Assembly (NCBI GenBank): GCA_039707655.1
Contig: CM077666.1
Location: 240,342,166-240,406,165 of the forward strand
Direction: 5' to 3'
Origin: Elymus sibiricus
Taxonomy: Eukaryota > Streptophyta > Magnoliopsida > Poales > Poaceae
Length of the DNA stretch: 64,000 nucleotides
Both the position numbers and the translations under genes were made by a program. Below the pieces are notes generated by a model. That model had not been told where the DNA came from, did no database searches, and saw only the letters and a list, made by a program, of their open reading frames with translations. This document shows positions 1-10,972 of the stretch, in pieces; within the stretch, counting starts at the first letter, position 1; the number at the start of each line of letters is the position of its first letter.

Positions 1-866
1 CCCATGGCCAGATGTGCTGCCCCGCAGGCCTCACCGCCCACCCTACTCCCATCGCTGGCCAGGCCATCCCTCTACTCTCCCACACCTCATGTTATTCTCC
101 GGCGATGGCAGCCTCACACCACAGCCGAACCAGTCAACCCTCGTACTCCCCTCCGTGTGGGCATCCACTGTTGTGTCGTCGCCAGCTCCAGGTCATTCCC
201 TTCCTAGGCCTCGCCGTCGCCTACCGCCTTGGTGCTCTCGGCGCGGCAGCATCAACATTTTCAACGAACGACAGCCATCTGAAAAGGGTTGTACGTGGAG
301 AGGCTGACAGTTGGGACCCATGAGGTCCATGGTCGCACGCAAGGAAGTGCCTCCTTATTACACGCAAAAAAATGATTCCTCCCCCTGACAGCTGGGACCC
401 ACCAGCATCTTTGCATGCAAGGAAGTGCCTCCTTATTATGCGCAAAAAAAATGATTCCTCCCCCTGACAGCTCGGAACGACTAGCTACATCTTCGCATGC
501 AAGGAAGTGCCTCCTTATTAGACGCAAAAAAAAATGATTCCTCCCCCTCACGGCTGGAACCCACCAACTACATCTTCACATGCAAGGAAGTGACTTCTTA
601 TTACGCGAAAAAAATGATTCCTCCCTTGACAGCTGGGACCCACCAGCTACATCTTCGCACGCAAGGAAGTGCCTCCTTATTACGCGCAAAAATAAAATGA
701 TTCCCCCTGATAGCTGGGACCCACCCGGTCAAAGCGTATGTAGCGTTATCTGTCTAGTCGCGAACGTGTCCGTACATACTAGTCGATCGGTCTCTCTGCA
801 ATGATGAACCATGGCCGAGTAAGGAGTGGCACAGGTCGTAGTAGAGCCCCCGACGTAGCATGTCAC
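1..866. other. Unassigned left-edge sequence
   Basis: No coding region is recognised here. The first 300 bases are C-rich and give short overlapping ORFs in several frames with no known motif. A tandem repeat occupies 303-725. The segment lies directly left of the TSD of solo LTR H, so it is contiguous with 45669 onward before that insertion. The right-hand continuation is CACTA-like subterminal sequence, so this part may belong to the same CACTA element, but no CACTA terminus is visible in it. Confidence 0.5.
303..725. repeat. Tandem repeat, ~80-bp unit, about 5 copies
   Basis: The core aaggaagtgcctccttatta recurs near 341, 419, 501, 583 and 663, a period of 78-82 bp. Each unit continues with an A-run, then atgattcctccccctgacag, then ctgggacccacc. 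Units differ by substitutions and by A-run length, so the array is old. ORFs running through it are by-products of the repeat. Function unknown. Confidence 0.9.
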
Positions 867-871
867 GCAGT
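867..871. repeat. Left TSD of solo LTR H (gcagt)
   Basis: The 5 bp gcagt directly precede the TG of H and are repeated directly after its terminal CA at 45664-45668. Both nested insertions have to be removed to see the pair. Confidence 0.85.
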
Positions 872-2035
872 TGATACGTCTCCAACATATCTATAATTTA
901 TGATTGTTTCATGCTATTATATTATCAATCTTGTATGCTTTATATGTCATTTTATATCATTTTTGGGAACTAACCTATTAACTCAGTGCCCAGTGCCAGC
1001 TCCTGTTTTTTTTGCCTATTTTTTTGTTTCGCAGAAAAACCATACCAAACGAAGTCCAAACACGATGAAACTTTACGGTGATTTTTTATGGACCAGAAGA
1101 GACCCTAGAAGCTTCGGGGGAGGGCCAAAAGATCTGCAGGTGGGCCACAATCTCACACGGCACGCCCCTAGGGGTGGCGCCACCTGAGCTTGTGGGTCCC
1201 ATGGGGCTCCGTCTGACCTAATTCCAGTGCTATAAATTCCCTAAAATCCAAAAAACCCTAGAGTGAGATCCGAAACAATTTTATCGCCGCCGCAAGCCTC
1301 TGTTCTTTCGGGATCCCATCTAGAGGCCTCCGCCAGTACTCTGTCAGAGGGGGAATCGATCACGGAGGTCATGTTCATAAAGCTTGTTGCCTCCATGATG
1401 ATGTGTGAGTAGTTCCCACGGGACCTATGGGTCCATAGCAGTAGCTAGATGGCTCTCTCCCTCTTTTTGATCTTCAATACAATGATCTCTTCGGGGATCT
1501 ATTCGATGTAATCTTTGCGGTGTGTTTGTTGGGATCCGATGAATTATGGGTTTATGATCAGATTATTCATTGGAAGTAATTGAGTCTTTTCTGAGATTTA
1601 TTATGTGTGATTTTATAGCCTTGTATTTCTCTCCAATCTATCCGTCTTCTTTGGCCAATTAGATTGATTTATCTTCAGTGGGAGAGGTGCATGGTAGTAG
1701 GTTCAATCTTGCGGTGTCCTTACTCTGTGACAGAAGGAGTTGCAAGGCACGTATTTGTATTATTGCTACTAACGGTAAAATGATGGGGTTCAATCATATT
1801 AATTGATTTTACTTTGTCTACATTATGTCATCACGCTCCAAGCATTACTCTGTTTGTTATGAACTTAATACCTCAAGATGCATGCTGGATAGCGGTCGAG
1901 GGGTGGATTAATAGTAGTAGATTTAGTAAGACTAACGCTCTACTTGTCTCGGACATAAGACTAACGGTCTACTTGTCTCGGACATAATGCCTATATATTG
2001 ATCATGCCATGAATATCATCATAACTATGGGATAT
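872..2035 (+). mobile_element. Solo LTR H, segment 1 of 3
   Basis: This is the left part of an LTR of about 1.57 kb that starts TGATACGTCTCC and ends in CA at 45663. A TATA box (TATAAATT) lies at 1231-1238 on the plus strand and sets the orientation. The segment breaks at 2035, after gatat, and resumes at 42380 with gatat followed by tctatcaattgccc, exactly the repeat expected around an inserted LTR element. No primer site, polypurine tract or coding sequence follows its end at 45663, so it is a solo LTR left by LTR-LTR recombination. It resembles abundant Triticeae gypsy LTRs; the family is not assigned. Confidence 0.85.
2031..2035. repeat. Left TSD of element A (gatat)
   Basis: Five bases gatat precede TGTCGG of element A and recur at 42380-42384 after its terminal CCGACA. 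Confidence 0.9.
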
Positions 2036-2882
2036 TGTCGGAGCCGGGGCTCCGGGGAACTAAAGGTTAGAACACTGGGGGCGAGCTAGTTCTTTCCGAC
2101 CACGGGTGACCACGGCGAGGCTACGGCGAGAACGCTACACGGGGGCACGACAGGGGACACGACGGTTTACCCAGGTTCAGGCCACCTTGCGGTGTAAAAC
2201 CCTACTCCTGCTTATGCTGGGATTTCTGTGGGCAAGAAGATGTTCTCGCATACAAGATAGGAAGCAGAGGAATCGATCCCCTCTACAATGGCAGCTCTGT
2301 CCCTTTTATAGCCGCCCTGGTCCTCTTCCCCCAAAAGGGGAGAGGCGCTCAGGCTATCCTGACTAAAGGCGGTCTTCGCGTGCAAAAGCATGATCCATGA
2401 TGCGCCGGTGGGCTCGGTGATGACCTCCGCCCTGCGCGCCTTGCCGTCTTGGTCTTCTTTCACCAAACGGGCAGTCCTTGGGACTTGCTTTGGAGATGGG
2501 CAGCTGGGGCTGCCCCTTTGGCACCAAAGAGGAAAGCCTCTCTGTCCGCGCCCGCTGGCACGGCCCCTGCCGCCGTTCGTCGCTACGCGCGTCACCCACG
2601 TGATGGGCACAGGATCGCGCCATTGTCGTCAGCCTCAGATTGTCTCGGGCGGCCGCCTCGGGAGGTGAACTCATGAGAGGGCCTCGCGAGGTCTCTGCCG
2701 CTGCTGCGGCTAAGTGCTGGTGGCTCGTGCCTTGAGGAGGGGTCCTCGCTGGGCGGGCACCTCGCGAGGTGCCTTCGCTTCGCTGCGTCCTTAACTGGGC
2801 TGCGTCTTGGGCCTTCGCCAGGTGTCATTTCCTGGGCCGCAGGCAGACGGGCCGGGGTACCCTGGTTCCCAATGGCCCGACA
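2036..2882 (-). repeat. Element A, left LTR (3' LTR of the element)
   Basis: 847 bp from TGTCGG to CCGACA. The matching right LTR is 33108-33156 plus 41529-42379. Read on the minus strand, a TATA box (TATAAAAG) corresponds to plus 2303-2310. Two perfect CCTCGCGAGG palindromes lie at 2682-2691 and 2760-2769, upstream of that TATA box. Relative to the right LTR it lacks about 46 bp near 2335. Confidence 0.9.
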
Positions 2883-2899
2883 GTAGCCCCCGGGCCCGT
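2883..2899 (-). promoter_or_regulatory. Polypurine tract of element A
   Basis: The plus strand reads gtagcccccgggcccgt directly after the LTR. On the minus strand this is a G-rich tract ending GGGGGCTAC immediately before TGTCGG. A purine-rich plus-strand primer is expected at this position. Confidence 0.75.
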
Positions 2900-3173
2900 G
2901 GCGCGCACGTTCCCGCCCGTTGGGAGCGAAACGGCGCGGGCCCTGACAGACTGCGGGGCCCAGGCTCGTGGCGTGGTGCACGACGGGACGTGGGACGCCC
3001 CCACTTCCCCATTACGCCTTGGAAACTGCTCGCACCTGCCATAAAGCCTGCCCGCACTGGGCGCAGGCCATCATTGCTTCCTTCCTGCTTTCTCCTCCAG
3101 TGCCTGATCTCTCGCGCTTCCTTCCCTGAGCGCTGCTCCTTCCTCCCTCGCCTTCCGAGCTTGCTGCGCAGCG

Positions 3174-3514
3174 ATGGCGCCCGCCGGCAAGAAGGGCAAG
3201 GCGGCGGCCGCGGCGCCGAGTGCGCCGGCCATGGAGCCGGCCCTGCAGCGCTCCATCATCGTAAACCGAGAGGGCCTGGACAATGTGCTCTCGATGGTCG
3301 CCGGCGACTAGAACGAGAACGGGGCGACGAAGATCTGGCCAGGTGCGTGCGCGTGGTGCGATCTGGAGGCGACGACATTCCCCTTCTTCATCCACAGCGT
3401 CTACGCCAGCCTGGTGTCGCCGTTCTCGGACTTCTTCAACGCCATCCTCACCCACTACCAGATCCAAGCTCTCCATCTTCAACCCAACTCCATCTGCCTC
3501 CTCTCCATCTTCGT
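3174..3514 (+). pseudogene. Antisense ORF of element A, part 1 (N-terminus)
   Basis: An ORF antisense to A's gag-pol starts at ATG 3174 with a basic, alanine-rich N-terminus (MAPAGKKGKAAAAAPSAPAM). An in-frame TAG at 3309-3311 interrupts it. The frame then continues through a W/C-rich stretch and FNAILTHYQIQALHL until E cuts it at 3514. The sequence continues in frame at 11952 once E is removed (IF joined to AFYCEAFVGV). It resembles the plant 'putative gypsy-type transposon domain' proteins (PF04195 type). The function of that family is not established. Reads opposite to the retroelement genes and lies between pol and the 3' LTR. Confidence 0.75.
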
Positions 3515-4502
3515 TGATGTAGGGTGGAACCCTAACGGTGTCGATCTTTTCACAATTGGAGGGGGAAAAGGCAAGAACACGAAGAACAAGAAGAACACAA
3601 ACACTCAATTAACACAATCACAATCACACATGCACTAGACCCACATACACACACGGAGGAATTCTCGATCCAAAGTCAATAAAGGAGGATACACGGTAAT
3701 AGTTTGTCCCGATCCGCGAAGGAGTCGAGGTCTTGAATCCGGAGTGGATCTTCTCACATGGGGGCCATGGAGGTCTTGATCTCCATGGGGGAGAGGTGGA
3801 TGAGCAAAGCTCTATCTCAAAGAGCTATCTACTTTGCTAACCCTAAAACTTAGAGAGGGTACGGTATATATAGTCTAGGGGCGAGGGAGGTACATGGGCT
3901 TCGGCCCAACTCATGCACGCAGGCAGGGTCCGGATGATCCGGGTGTTGGTCCGGATGATCCGGGCTTCGGATGTCCGGATGATCCGGGTCGGCGTCCGGA
4001 TCGTCCGGGTGTGACGTAGCAGCTGCAGGTGGTCCGGATGTCCGGGTGCTGGTCTCGATGTCCGGCTCCGTCCGGATGATCCGGGCTGGTGTCCGGATGA
4101 TCCGGCTTTAGTGAACAGGGTACGGGTGTCTCTGGGCGTATTATCCGGATCGTCCGGGCCGGCGTCCGGATCGTCCGGGCTGGGGCCAGATCGTCCGGAC
4201 GGCGGTCCGGATCGCCCGAGCAAGTCTTGACTTGGCCTTTTCCTTCTCCGTCTTCGTGATTGCTTCTCTCCTTCAATCGTACTTCCTCCTTAGCATCTCC
4301 ATGATGATTTCCATTGTACCTGAGTATGCACAAGGTCTTCGTTTGAGGTAGCATCCAATTCTCATGTGCATCGAAGGGAAATTGTAAGAGTGATGTCACC
4401 TCGTTCTCGATCGCTCTTGCTCGTCCTCGTGTCATTGGTCCTCATGGCACTTGAGGTGATGTAGGTGAGTCCATGGGGATGACCACGGGATGCTCCGCAT
4501 CA
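3515..4502 (-). repeat. Element E, 3' LTR
   Basis: 988 bp. On the minus strand: an LTR-encoded ORF with GxMTRGRARAIE (ORF 3911-4435), then an array of about ten CCGGATGATCCGG-type motifs (plus 3930-4218), then a TATATATA core at plus 3865-3872, then the transcribed part with a hairpin at 3766-3787. The end nearest the coding region adjoins the polypurine tract. Confidence 0.9.
3930..4218 (-). repeat. Near-palindrome array CCGGATGATCCGG in the E 3' LTR
   Basis: About ten copies of a 13-mer with 6-bp arms (CCGGAT/ATCCGG) around one central base, plus variants with a CG centre (ccggatcgtccgg). Spacing is irregular at about 20-40 bp. The array ends 58 bp upstream of the TATA box on the minus strand. 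The same array occurs in the other LTR at 11389-11660. Confidence 0.9.
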
Positions 4503-4516
4503 TCTCCCCCCCCCTT
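4503..4516 (-). promoter_or_regulatory. Polypurine tract of element E
   Basis: The plus strand shows nine C followed by ttgg directly inside the LTR. Read on the minus strand this is AA, nine G, then AGA and the LTR. The G-run length sets whether pol stays in frame with the LTR-encoded TRARA ORF. Nine G puts it out of frame. Confidence 0.8.
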
Positions 4517-6845
4517 GGGAAAGATCCGACCTCGGATCGAAAACCTCATCACCATGGTAGGGAGAGAGATCCTTGACGTTGAAGATATCGCTCACGTTGT
4601 ACTTGTTGCGAGGGATGTCGATCTTGTATGCATTGTTGTTGTAGCGTGCTAACACCTTGAACGGTCCATCGGCTCGAGGAAGTAGCTTTGACTTGCGTTC
4701 GTTGGGGAAGCGGTCTTTGCGTAGGTGTAGCCACACCAGATCTCCAATGTTGAATATCATGGGTTGCTTGTTGATGTTGATCTTGGTCGCGAGTCGATGT
4801 ACTTGGCGCTCGATGGTGTGCCTTGTATCTTCATGCATCTTCTTTAGATAGCTCGCTCGGGCACTCGCGTCCATGTTGATGCGCTCTTGTAGAGGTAGCG
4901 GTAGAATGTCCAAAGGGGATAATGGATTGAATCCGTAGACGACCTCGAAGGGGGACTTGCCGGTAGTAGAGTGTTGTGCTCGATTGTAGGCGTACTCGGC
5001 GATGGGTAAGCACTCCTCCCACTCCTTGATGTTCTTCTTGATCAACACGCGGAGGAGAGTCGATAGCGTCCGGTTCGTGACCTCCGTTTGGCCGTCGGCT
5101 TGTGAATGGTATGCCGAAGAGAATAGGAGCTTGATTCCGAGCTTGGCGCATAGCGTCTTCCAAAAGTAGCTAAGGAACTTGACGTCGCGGTCCGATACAA
5201 TAGTCTTGGGCACTCCATGTAGACGCAAGATTTCCCTACAAAAGAGATTTGCGACATGTGAAGCATCGTCTATCTTGTTGCATGGAATAAAATGTGCCAT
5301 CTTAGAGAAACGGTCCACAACAACAAATACCGAATCTTTTCCGGTACGAGTCCTAGGCAAACCAAGCACAAAATCCATACTAATATCTTCCCATGGGCAA
5401 TCTGGAATTGGAAGTGGTATATAAAGACCATGAGATTGAGCTTTTGACTTAGCTTTGCGGCATGTAGAACACCGGATGGTGTAGCGGGAAACATCTCGAA
5501 ACATCTTAGGCCAAAAGTAGTTCTTGGAGAGCGTAGCGAAGGTCTTGTCTCGTCCAAAATGTCCCATGAGTCCTCCGCCGTGAGCTTCTTGCAAAAGTAA
5601 CAAACAAAGAGAAGACTTGGGAATACAAAGCTTGTTAGCTCGCATAAGATAACCATCTTTCAAGTAATATCGCTCCCAAGTTTGATGCGGTGAACATTTA
5701 GCATAAGGAATGGCAAAGGATGGATCATGCTCATACAAGTCTTTAATGTGCTCAAATCCTATGACATTCAACTCAAGTTGAGTAACCAACATGCATTTGC
5801 GGGAAAGATCGTCCGCCACAACATTTTCCTTACCTTTGATATACTTGATAACATAAGGAAATGACTCAATGAACTCACTCCACTTGGCATGACGCTTGTT
5901 CAATTTAGTTTGACCATTTAAGTACTTAAGCGTTTCATGATCCGTATGGATGACAAATTCACGTGGACGGAGATAATGTTCCCACACATGCAAGACTCTC
6001 ACCAAAGCGTATAACTCCTTGTCATAGATAGGATAGTTTAGTTGCGCGCCGGAGAGTTTTTCACTGAAATATGCAATCGGTCGTTTCTCTTGCATTAACA
6101 CACCACCAATACCATTACCACTAGCGTCACAATGCACCTCAAAAGTTTTCTCAAAATTGGGTAATGCAAGTACTGGACCATGTGTAAGCAAGTTCTTAAA
6201 CTCATGAAATGCGGCATCTTGGGATGGACCCCAAACAAATGGTGCATTCTTCTTACTTAATGCGTGCAATGGTGATGCAATGGTGCTGAAATCCTTCACA
6301 AAGCGTCTATAAAATCCGGCTAAGCCAAGGAAGCTACGCACTTGAAGCAAATTTGTTGGTTGTGGCCAATTCTTAATAGCATCAATTTTAGTTTCATCAA
6401 CATGAACACCCTTAGAAGAGACAACAAAGCCCAACAAAACAAGCTTATCAACACCAAAAGTGCATTTTTCCATGTTAGCATAAAGTCGCTCGTCTCTAAG
6501 AACTTGCAATACGTCTCGAAGGTGTTTGACATGATCCTCAATAGTTTCACTAAATACGCGAAGAAAATAATGCATCACACGCATAAATGTGCTAGGAGCT
6601 TGCGATAAACCCATAGGCATGACTAACCATTCATACAAGCCAAATTTAGTTTTGAAAGCGGGTTTCCATTCATCATCTTCTTGCATGCGAATTTGATAAT
6701 ATCCACTTTTAAGGTCAATTTTTGAGAAAATTGTGGCTCCACTATGTTCATCAAGCATGTCATCTAGGCGTGGAATGGGATGGCGATATCTAACGGTGAT
6801 AGCATTGATAGGACGGCAATCTGAACACATGCGATAAGTACCATC
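4503..6845 (-). pseudogene. Element E pol, 3' part: RT, RNase H, integrase
   Basis: One frame runs from [10 protein letters not shown] of RT to the integrase C-terminus. RT has the [15 protein letters not shown] and [14 protein letters not shown] blocks. A 45-bp in-frame deletion (break near plus 6556) joins [10 protein letters not shown] directly to VFSE and removes the YFDD catalytic motif. RNase H ([25 protein letters not shown]) follows. Integrase has an HHCC zinc finger (HFGRDKTF to CSTCRKAK) and DDE residues in [16 protein letters not shown] and GQTEVTNR. The tail runs [11 protein letters not shown] to the polypurine tract. Separated from the upstream part by a TAA at 6846-6848 in the same frame. 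Confidence 0.9.
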
Positions 6846-8885
6846 TTAAATAGGCACGAGAATTACCGGAACGGCACATGGACTCAAGCTCTCGCGTACA
6901 TACCCATTCTCCATGAGATGTTGGACTTGCCGTTGGATTTCTTTGGTCTCGTCGGGGTTGATGCGGTACGGTGCCTTGTTCAGTAGAGGTGCGCCGGGTA
7001 TAAGATCAATACGGTGTTCGATTCCGCGTAGAGGAGGAAGTCCGGGAGGTAGCTCATCGGGAAACACGTCCGCGAATTCCTGCAATAAATGAGACAATAC
7101 CAAAGGAAGATGTTGTGAAGTATTAGTCCGCACCACTTCATCTTTGCACACAAGTACAAAGTGAGGAACACTTGATGGGCTCTCACTCACATCCCTGAAA
7201 TCTCTTTTGGTGGCTAAAAGAACTAGGTCTCTCTTGTCGCTCATCGTGGAGTCACTCATTTTTGGCTTGTGGCGCTCACTCTCTTTTTGGTGGTTCACTC
7301 GCTCACTTTTCTCTCCACGATGAGTAGATGCTTGCTTGTCCGCGATGACTTGACTTGGTGTCATTGGTCGAAGAACGAATTCCTTGCCTTTCATTTTGAA
7401 GCTATAGTGATTGGTCCGTCCGTTGTGGATGATGCCGCGATCATATTGCCACGGTCGTCCAAGTAGGAGATGGCACACGGACATAGGTACCACATCAAAT
7501 TCCAATGTATCTTCATATGCTCCAATCTTGAAGGAGACTTGAACGGTGTGCTCGACTTGGATTGTGCCGGAGTCGCTTAGCCATTGGACCTTGTAGGGGC
7601 GAGGGTGCTTCTTCTTGACCAATTGGAGCTTGGAGCATAATTCTTCACTTGCCAAGTTGTGGCAACTTCCGTCGTCGATGATGACCTTAATGGAACGTCC
7701 TTGAATACCCGCCTTGGTGTGAAAGATGTGGCAACGTTGGTCTTCATCTTGATGTTGTTGGAGAGTCAGGACCTTTGAGACAACAAGGGCGGGGCTTGAA
7801 TCGTTGTCGCAAAAGATTTGCGCATCTTCGTCTTGATTCACTTGGCGGTGCATGGCCACTTGCTCGATGGCTTCCATTTCATCTTCACTCATGGAATCGT
7901 ATGTGCCGTCGGCGTTCAAGATCATAGTGCGTCGTGTTGGGCACTCGAAGGACTTGTGGCCTCGGCCTTTGCACGTAAAGCACTTGATGTCACTTGTTTT
8001 GTCGGTGGCATCCGAAGGAGTTGTAGAGGACGAAGCTCTTTGCTTGGAGTTGCTTGTAGTAGTAGGAAGGCGACTCGAAGATGACGTTGATTGCTTGGAT
8101 CTTGACTTGTCATCGGTGCTTGGTGTAGCTCGAGTCGAGGAAGGAGTTGTAGAAGTCGTTGAAACTTGAGTGTATGAACCGTAGGTCTTGGACGAGTACT
8201 TGGAGTACTTGTAATCTTCTTGTACTTGTCGCTCAGCTTTGGTTGCTTGGTGCACTAGCTCAATGAGGTTGGAGTACGGTTGGAAGTCCACAATTTTCTT
8301 GATTGGATGGTTGAGGCCATTCAAGAAACGCGCCATAGTTTGTTCATCATCTTCCTTGACGTTGGCTCGTATCATTGCAATTTCCATCTCTTGGTAGTAC
8401 GCTTCAACCGACTTGGTGCCTTGCTTGAGGAGTTGAAGTTTCTTGAAGAGGTCACGGCTATAGTGTGTAGGCACAAAACGAGCTCGCATAACATCCTTCA
8501 TTTGATTCCAAGTGGTGATAGGTGGTTCGCCTCTCTCTTGGCGCCGTTCGATCACTTGCTCCCACCAAATGAGAACATAGTCTTGGAACTCGAGAGATGC
8601 CATGGCAATCTTCTTTTCCTCGTCGTAGTTGTGAAGACAAAATATCTTGTCGACCTTCAACGCCCATGAAAGGTATTCTTCGGGATCATTGCCACCGGAG
8701 AATTTAGGCATGGTGAACTTGAGCTTGCCGTAGCGCTCCTCATTCCATTGTCGGCGGTTGCGATGACGCTCTTGCCGTGGAGGTTGATCTTCTAGCTCAT
8801 CTTTGTCGTGGTCATCTTGATTGACTTGACGTGGTTGCCTTGGGATGCGTGCACAGTTTCGCATCTCTTGTTGCTCCTCAAGTCA
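6846..8885 (-). pseudogene. Element E gag C-terminus, protease and start of RT
   Basis: Same frame as the flanking parts, bounded by a TGA (plus 8883-8885) and a TAA (6846-6848). Contents: a gag capsid region with WWEQVIERRQ and RARFVPTHYSRDLF, a CCHC zinc knuckle ([14 protein letters not shown]), then a retropepsin-like site IIDDGSCHNL. In C, B and F the same site reads IIDGGS, so this copy has Asp in place of the first Gly after the putative catalytic Asp. Ends in the RT approach ([20 protein letters not shown]). Confidence 0.9.
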
Positions 8886-9521
8886 TGCGGAGTCTTCTTG
8901 TTTGCGCACGCGGCGGTTGCGGTCGGCGACGTTGCGAGTTGATTCGCGTAGGGCACGTTGAGCTTCATGTGCTTGCTCATCACGACGTTGTCGTTCTTGG
9001 TGTAGGGCGTCGTCGTCTTGGTGCACTTGACGTTGGCGTTGTGGAACTTGACCTTGGTTCCCGTTGGCTTGATCTTGCCGTTTTTGTCGTTCGCGCACTC
9101 GAAGGCGGTCTTGCAAACCATTGCCATGGAATGGGTTTCGTGAAGCTTGCCGGTCGTCATGTTCGTGAGAGCGATGAGAGCGTGCTCGTGGAAGACTTGC
9201 ATCCGAAGAAGTGTCCGAAGAGTGTCGGCTCGAATGGCGCCGTCTTGATCTTGATGAAGACGAAGTGGAAGAAGGGCGGTTGATCATCATGTCGCGCAAT
9301 TCATCCATTTGAGATGAAAGCTTGGCGTCGAAGTAGTCCCTTGTTCGCGTTTCGGAGTGGCGCAAGTCGGTGGTGAGTTGCTCGATGCGATCTCCCAAAG
9401 CTTTACTTTCTTGGTGTAGCGCTCGTTGGACTCCGAAAAGTTGAGCCTTGGTGACGTAGTTGTTCGGTACGTCTTCTTGCTCATCGAAGAGGGGGTTGAT
9501 AGAAGTGCTCGGCCTATCCAT
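8886..9521 (-). pseudogene. Element E gag N-terminus
   Basis: The start is chosen at the ATG (plus 9519-9521) giving MDRPSTSINPLFDEQ, because the same start context occurs in C (15477) and B (35523). The protein is rich in R, Q and E with an S/R tract and a long charged, probably coiled-coil segment. It ends at a TGA where C has CGA (Arg), a likely C-to-T decay. Confidence 0.85.
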
Positions 9522-10972
9522 GATTCTCAAACAAGTGTTAGTGGAAGAAAGGAACGAACTAGACCAATGTACCTTATCCAATGTTGAAGATAGATCAATG
9601 ATCATCCAATATGGTATTATGGAAATAGTGCAATTGGTACCGGATCGTGTCAATTCTCACACCTACACAAGTAAAGCTTTTGGAGGAGTTTGGTTAGGAT
9701 GGTGGCACAAAATGTTTGCAATTGTAAGCAAGTGCAACAAGTAGACCAAGCAAAGTTACACGGAACACACACACGGATAGATAAGTGAGGTCGTGCAACC
9801 AAGGAATGAGCACAAAATGTGGAACACCCGGAAATGCTCGTGTTGCACAACTCTAGAGAGACGCTAGCACGATTGCTTAATAGGCGGATACGACACTTGT
9901 GCACAACCTATAGGATGCAAGACGATCGACTTCAATCTCAGTATGCTTTGTATGTATGAGTCTCGGTGAACTTGTCACAATGATCCAAGATGATCAAATA
10001 TGATATGTGGCGATGCTATGACTATTGCTTACAAGCTTGTAGTTGCTCTTTCTCTTTTGCTTAAAAGCTTTCTTTCTTTTGCTCTTTTCCTTTTGGCCAC
10101 TTAGGCGATATGTTCTCACGATTGTAGCAATGATGGATATTCGGGAACAAAATTTGGGGCACACGAGATGATATGATGATATGTTGGTAACACTAGAGTG
10201 CACAAGTTATCGTTGCCCGCAATACTCAATGGCTAGTCTCGTAGGAAAGCGACACAAAGGAGGGCCTCTGGGTTACAATGCAATGGCAAGGGAATAAACG
10301 AGTTGTCGTCGAGGTTACCGTCCTTGCTTACGTGGTGTGGTCACGATGGTGAAGATGCGGTTGTTGTCGAAGTCGAAGTCCGTGGCGATGATGAGAGGTG
10401 GTGGTCGATGTCGAACCGAGCCTAGATAGTCGAAACACACTAGGACACGGGGAAAACCACAACTCAAAATCTCAATGGCAAATGGCAAACGAAGTTGTCA
10501 GAATGGTGGTGGTGGTCTAAGTAGGTAAGGGGTAGTGGTGGAGCGATGGTGGGCTCAGGGAACAATGCGGAAGTTGTGGCGGTGGCTAAACAAACGCAGC
10601 TGAAAAAATTTAGCAAGTTCAGTGGAGGCCGGATGATCCGGGTCCACGTCCGGCTGATTCGGGCGAGCAGACGGATGATCCAGGCAGGTCAATTCTGCTC
10701 GGGGACGCCTCGGGTAAGGCTCCAAATCTCAGATTTCTTCGAGTTTTCGGAGGGGAACCGGGGTGGGGATGGTAGGGCGGTAGATCCACTTGCAACACAC
10801 GAAATCCACGGATCAAAAACAACAAAACATCATCAAACTCACAAATCACAAAAAGATTTGGGGGGGCTATTTTTGAGGGAATTTTCGAAATTGGGGAAAA
10901 ACACACAAATTGAGGGTAGAAGGTGGAGGGAAAGAACTCCAATTTGTGAATCAACGTGGCTCTGATCCAAGA
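9522..10972 (-). other. Element E untranslated leader and primer-binding site
   Basis: About 1.45 kb without a conserved ORF lies between the 5' LTR and gag on the minus strand. The primer site next to the LTR (plus 10956-10969) reads TGGATCAGAGCC on the minus strand, the plant initiator-Met tRNA type lacking the central TA. At plus 10628-10684 the leader has three CCGGATGATCCGG-like motifs of the same variant as E's LTR array. Confidence 0.75.

Noticed and set aside
12..323. Overlapping ORFs at the left edge
   Set aside because: Three frames are open together because of base composition; no motif or conservation can be seen.
900..1187. 95-codon plus-strand ORF
   Set aside because: It lies inside solo LTR H, upstream of its TATA box, and shows no domain.
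2212..2981. ORFs of 90-130 codons in the left LTR of A
   Set aside because: They are by-products of GC-rich LTR sequence and the same frames recur in the right LTR.
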